Shown one piece after another: positions 15,031 through 18,492 of a stretch of DNA of 18,492 bases. The DNA is from Actinomycetota bacterium (GTDB lineage: Bacteria; Actinomycetota; Actinomycetes; Nanopelagicales; Nanopelagicaceae): contig WLMD01000019.1 in assembly GCA_009700405.1 (NCBI GenBank), forward strand, positions 1 to 18,492. Reading direction: 5' to 3'. The translations under genes were made by a program, and so were the position numbers. Position 1 is the stretch's first letter. The number at the start of each line of letters is the position of its first letter. The notes beneath the pieces are model-generated. The model made no database searches. It was not told where the DNA came from and worked only from the letters and a program-made list of their open reading frames with translations.

Positions 15031-18000
15031 TTACTTACTCACGTCGCTACCGAAAGAAGCGCGCTCAAGCTCCATCGCTGCTCGAACTATCGGTGAAAGT
15101 TTAGTGGGATCCACTTCTGAGTTAAGTCTCTGACGCATCAATGGAGTCCAAAACTGTACTAGGTGATGTGCCACAGCATGTTCTGGGGCTGCAGTTGAAG
15201 GAACATTCGCAGCAATTTGATTTGCCATTCGAATGATGGACTCCAATTGCATGTCGCCGCTAACCTCATGTTGCTGCAACCCGCTAGGACCGCGAACGCT
15301 GGGTGCAATGTCAACAGCAGTTACTTTGTATTCAGGGCAGTTTGTTGCCCAATCAGAATAATCTGTTGTAATAACATTTGCTCCGCTTTCAGGGAAGTGG
15401 AAGGTCGTGTACACCACGCCCGCCGGAACTTCACTAGTTATTCGAGCCTTCAATACTGTCTCGCCAACTCGACTTGATAACCGCACCCACGAGCCATCGG
15501 CAATGCCGCGAAGTTGAGCATCAGATTCATGGATATCTAAAATATCTTCCGAATGCCAGATCACGTTAGCGGTTCGCCGAGTTTGGGCACCCACGTTGTA
15601 CTGACTCAATATGCGCCCAGTTGTCAAAAGCAATGGGAACTTTCGAGATGCCTTTTCATCAGTTGGCACGAATGGCGTTTCCATGAAACGTCCTTCACCG
15701 CGTACAAATTGATCCACATGCATTACGGGCGTACCTAAAGGAGTTTTGTCATTGCACGGCCACTGCACGCTTCCAAGCTCATCTAATTTCGCAAATGAAA
15801 CACCAGCAAAAGTAGGTGTTGTGGCAGCAATTTCATCCATGATTTGCCCGCCATTGTCGTAATGCATGTCATAACCCATGGCCTTAGCCAGATCACACGT
15901 AACTTCCCATTCGGTTTTTCCAGTCTTAGACGGCATCACCGGTCGCACTCGATTTATACGACGTTCAGCATTTGTGAAAGTTCCATCTTTTTCTAAGAAT
16001 GATGTTCCAGGAAGGAAAACATGCGCAAATTTCGATGTTTCGTTGAGGAATAGGTCTTGCACGATGACCATGCTCATCGCCCGAAGAGCAGCATGCACGT
16101 GTGAAATGTTGGGATCTGACTGGGCTATATCTTCGCCTTGAATATAGATTCCTTTGAACTGCCCTGCCAGAGCCGCATCAAACATATTTGGGATGCGCAA
16201 TCCTGGCTCTGCTTTGATAGTACGTCCCCAAATGTTTTCGAAAATTGCGCGAGTCTTTGGATTTGAAATGTGGCGATATCCAGGAAGCTCATGAGGGAAC
16301 GAACCCATGTCGCACGAACCTTGCACATTGTTTTGACCGCGCAAGGGATTAACGCCAACTCCCAGGCGACCAATATTTCCAGTTGCCATGGCAAGGTTGG
16401 CAATGCCCATAACCATCGTTGAACCTTGGCTATGTTCAGTTACTCCTAGCCCATAATAAATGGCTGCATTTGGTGCATTTGCATAGAGACGTGCTGCTGC
16501 ACGAACCTCGGCTGCGGGTACGCGGGTTGCCGCTTCAAGGGATTCGGGAGAATTCTCTGGGAGTCTGATAAAACTTTCCCACTTGGCAAATGATTCAAGA
16601 TCACAACGGGCGTTTACAAAATCACGATCTATTAGACCTTCCTCAGCAATCACGTGAGCAATTGCGTTGATAATTGCAACGTTGGTACCAGGCATTAGTC
16701 CTAGGTGATGAGTGGCCTCAATATGTGGTGTACGGACTAATTCAATCTTGCGTGGGTCGACAACTATGAGTTGAGCGCCCTTTCGCAAGGCCTGTTTCAT
16801 TCGTGATGCAAAGACAGGGTGAGCTGCGGTCGGATTTGCACCGATGAGCAAAACTACATCCGAATGTTCAACAGATTCGAAATCTTGAGTTCCGGCAGAG
16901 GTGCCAAATGTTTGACTCAAACCGTAGCCTGTAGGTGAATGGCAAACCCGAGCGCAGGTATCCACATTATTGTTTCCAAAAGCTGCCCGAATCATTTTTT
17001 GTACAACGTAGACCTCTTCATTAGTGCAGCGAGAAGAGGTAATTCCACCGATTGCTTCATTTCCATATTCGGATTGAATAGCTAATAGTTTGGTCGAAGC
17101 AAAACTTATCGCCTCTTCCCAAGTGGCCTCACGCCAAGAATCTGTGATCGATTCACGAACCAAAGGTGTAGTCACTCGATCGGTATGAGTCGCGTAGCCC
17201 CAGGCAAATCTCCCCTTAACGCATGAATGTCCCTCGTTGGCTCCACCTTCCTTAAACGGAACCATTCGAACTAACTCATCACCTTTAATTTCCGCCTTGA
17301 AAGAGCAACCGACACCGCAATACGCGCAAGTAGTTAACACAGTGCGCGTTGGCGTGCCAATCGTGTAAAGAGTCTTCTCGGTCAATGCACCTGTCGGACA
17401 AGCCTGAACACATGCACCGCATGAAACGCATTCACTTTCAATAAAAGATGTTCCTGATGAAGAGACTCGAGCTTCAAAGCCACGGTTTTCGATAGTGAGC
17501 GCGAAGGTTCCTTGCACTTCATCACAGGCACGAACACATCGATTGCATACGATGCACTCAGTAGAGTCAAAAGTGAAATAAGGGTTGGATTCATCTTTGG
17601 GCAAATCTAAGTGCGTGCTGCCTGAATAACGAATCTCTTTCAAGCCAACGCGCTCGGCCATTGAGTGCATTTCACATTCGTCCCCTGCTACACAGGTTTG
17701 GGGATGGTCAGACATGTATAACTCCATGACACCCTGGCGCACACGATCTAAACGCTCGCTCTGCGTGGAGACTTTCATGCCTTCAGAAACGGGAGTCGTG
17801 CAGGAAGATGGTGTTCCGTTTCTTCCATCAATTTCGACAACGCATAGCCTGCATGATCCAAAAGCCTTCAGGCGATCAGTCGCACATAATTTTGGAACAT
17901 CAATTCCTGCCTCGAGTGCGGCGCGCATGATTGAAGTTTCTGCCGGAACGCAAATTTGTTGACCATCTATTTCAACGTTAACCGTCTCAGAGCGTTGGCT

Positions 18001-18039
18001 CGCGGGAGTTCCGTAATCTGGCTCGATCAGCAAGGTCAT
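15031..18039 (-). CDS. fdsA: NAD-dependent formate dehydrogenase, alpha (catalytic) subunit with C-terminal delta-like domain
   Basis: This 1002-residue cytoplasmic Mo/W enzyme subunit oxidises formate to CO2. Domains in order: a [2Fe-2S] ferredoxin (Cys52, 63, 66, 80), a NuoG-type His-Cys segment (His112, Cys116, Cys122), two [4Fe-4S] sites (Cys162/165/168/172 and 204/207/210/214), the catalytic-domain [4Fe-4S] cluster (Cys238/241/245/273), the molybdopterin domains from about 290, and the dinucleotide-binding domain to about 920. The Mo ligand is Cys366 in ARVCHSP, so it is a cysteine rather than a selenocysteine enzyme. The His-Cys segment is shorter than usual and lacks one cysteine. Residues 928-1002 (MANQIA, HHLVQFWTPLMRQRL, LSPIVRAAME) look like the separate delta subunit FdsD. 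The start overlaps the beta gene by four bases. Electrons should pass to the beta subunit and NAD. Confidence 0.95.
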   Translation of the reverse strand: MTLLIEPDYGTPASQRSETVNVEIDGQQICVPAETSIMRAALEAGIDVPKLCATDRLKAFGSCRLCVVEIDGRNGTPSSCTTPVSEGMKVSTQSERLDRVRQGVMELYMSDHPQTCVAGDECEMHSMAERVGLKEIRYSGSTHLDLPKDESNPYFTFDSTECIVCNRCVRACDEVQGTFALTIENRGFEARVSSSGTSFIESECVSCGACVQACPTGALTEKTLYTIGTPTRTVLTTCAYCGVGCSFKAEIKGDELVRMVPFKEGGANEGHSCVKGRFAWGYATHTDRVTTPLVRESITDSWREATWEEAISFASTKLLAIQSEYGNEAIGGITSSRCTNEEVYVVQKMIRAAFGNNNVDTCARVCHSPTGYGLSQTFGTSAGTQDFESVEHSDVVLLIGANPTAAHPVFASRMKQALRKGAQLIVVDPRKIELVRTPHIEATHHLGLMPGTNVAIINAIAHVIAEEGLIDRDFVNARCDLESFAKWESFIRLPENSPESLEAATRVPAAEVRAAARLYANAPNAAIYYGLGVTEHSQGSTMVMGIANLAMATGNIGRLGVGVNPLRGQNNVQGSCDMGSFPHELPGYRHISNPKTRAIFENIWGRTIKAEPGLRIPNMFDAALAGQFKGIYIQGEDIAQSDPNISHVHAALRAMSMVIVQDLFLNETSKFAHVFLPGTSFLEKDGTFTNAERRINRVRPVMPSKTGKTEWEVTCDLAKAMGYDMHYDNGGQIMDEIAATTPTFAGVSFAKLDELGSVQWPCNDKTPLGTPVMHVDQFVRGEGRFMETPFVPTDEKASRKFPLLLTTGRILSQYNVGAQTRRTANVIWHSEDILDIHESDAQLRGIADGSWVRLSSRVGETVLKARITSEVPAGVVYTTFHFPESGANVITTDYSDWATNCPEYKVTAVDIAPSVRGPSGLQQHEVSGDMQLESIIRMANQIAANVPSTAAPEHAVAHHLVQFWTPLMRQRLNSEVDPTKLSPIVRAAMELERASFGSDVSK

Positions 18040-18492
18040 CGTACGACTCCAATACGTGATTCGAAATCTTCAGGAAAATGTAGCATCGCACTCTTAACTG
18101 GTAGGGGCGTCAATCCCCCCATTGCACAGAGCGAACCATCGGTCATCACTTCGCAAAGATCCAGAAGTAATCGTTTATTGCCTTCAACATCTACGCCATC
18201 AATAATTTTTGTAATCGTTTCTGCGCCTCGAGTAGATCCAAGGCGACAAGGAGTGCACTTGCCACATGATTCGAAAGCACAAAACTCCATGGCAAATTTT
18301 GCTTGAATGGCCATATCTACGCTTTCATCGAAAACCACGACTCCACCATGACCCAGCATTCCGCCAGCGGCTAATAAGGATTCGTAATCCATTGAAATAT
18401 CAGATGAAGAAAGCGGCAGGTATGCACCTAGTGGTCCACCAATTTGCACAGCGCGCACAGGGCTTCCAGTAAATGTTCCGCCGCCAAAATCA
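18036..18492 (-). CDS. fdsB: NAD-dependent formate dehydrogenase beta subunit (NuoF-like), C-terminal part, cut by the right window edge
   Basis: About 151 C-terminal residues are visible; the 5' end lies beyond base 18492. The sequence opens in DFGGGTFTGSPVRAVQIGGPLGAYLP, which belongs to the SLBB-type region. It then has the NuoF [4Fe-4S] motif ESCGKCTPCRLGSTRG, with a fourth cysteine in GSLCAMGGLTP, the ending typical of FdsB-type diaphorase subunits. This subunit takes electrons from the alpha subunit and reduces NAD at an FMN whose binding site lies upstream, outside the window. The stop overlaps the alpha-subunit start (ATGA). Whether a gamma (NuoE-like) subunit is fused or encoded upstream cannot be seen. 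Confidence 0.92.
   Translation of the reverse strand, partial: DFGGGTFTGSPVRAVQIGGPLGAYLPLSSSDISMDYESLLAAGGMLGHGGVVVFDESVDMAIQAKFAMEFCAFESCGKCTPCRLGSTRGAETITKIIDGVDVEGNKRLLLDLCEVMTDGSLCAMGGLTPLPVKSAMLHFPEDFESRIGVVR

Noticed and set aside
16932..16950. Possible selenocysteine in the formate dehydrogenase active site
   Set aside because: The Mo-ligand codon encodes Cys366 (ARVCHSP) and the frame is open throughout, with no in-frame UGA to recode.
1..18492. CRISPR arrays, tRNA or rRNA genes, transposases, integrases, phage genes
   Set aside because: None was found by reading; nearly all sequence is covered by metabolic, transport and regulatory genes.

Overview
The window looks like part of an actinobacterial chromosome of moderate GC content (below 50 % by eye). 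Genes are tightly packed, often with TAATG, TAGTG or ATGA stop/start overlaps. There is a Tat-type lipoprotein leader on a binding protein and an NAD-type molybdenum formate dehydrogenase. This combination suggests a streamlined free-living actinobacterium, for example of the low-GC freshwater Nanopelagicales (acI) type. That placement is inference from gene content; no rRNA or other marker gene is present.

Layout from left to right. Bases 1-331 (minus) are the start of an agmatinase cut by the window edge. Bases 392-2002 (minus) encode a secreted Ig-like/DUF1566 surface protein that seems unrelated to its neighbours. Bases 2199-9334 (minus) form a polyamine block: a PuuB-like FAD amine oxidoreductase, the transporter genes potC, potB, potA and potD, and a gamma-aminobutyraldehyde dehydrogenase. 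From about 9335 to 9526 lies a divergent control region. Bases 9527-14208 (plus) form one tightly coupled operon: an Lrp/AsnC-family regulator, a class III (putrescine-type) aminotransferase, a PNPOx-like flavin protein, a second PuuB-like oxidoreductase and an EamA-type exporter. Bases 14195-18492 (minus) hold the formate dehydrogenase genes: fdhD, a large alpha subunit, and the 3' part of a NuoF-like beta subunit that runs off the right edge.

Read together, the left and middle parts describe polyamine use. Agmatine is hydrolysed to putrescine, or polyamines are imported by PotABCD. The amine is transaminated (or oxidised by one of the flavoproteins) to 4-aminobutanal, which the aldehyde dehydrogenase oxidises to GABA. 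The Lrp-like protein probably controls both divergent arms. No glutamyl-polyamine synthetase (PuuA) or gamma-glutamyl-GABA hydrolase (PuuD) is visible, so the real substrates of the two PuuB-like enzymes are open. The formate dehydrogenase block supplies NADH from formate and appears functionally separate.

The observations most worth a second look are: (1) a 31-bp periodic array of TGCGGAT elements with A/T tracts in phase, between the divergent regulator and dehydrogenase genes; (2) a strongly structured RNA leader with a hairpin between Shine-Dalgarno and start codon in front of the first oxidoreductase; (3) a formate dehydrogenase alpha subunit that carries an FdsD-like delta domain at its C-terminus and lacks one cysteine of the NuoG-type His-Cys cluster motif. 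No rRNA, tRNA, CRISPR array, insertion sequence or phage gene was seen.
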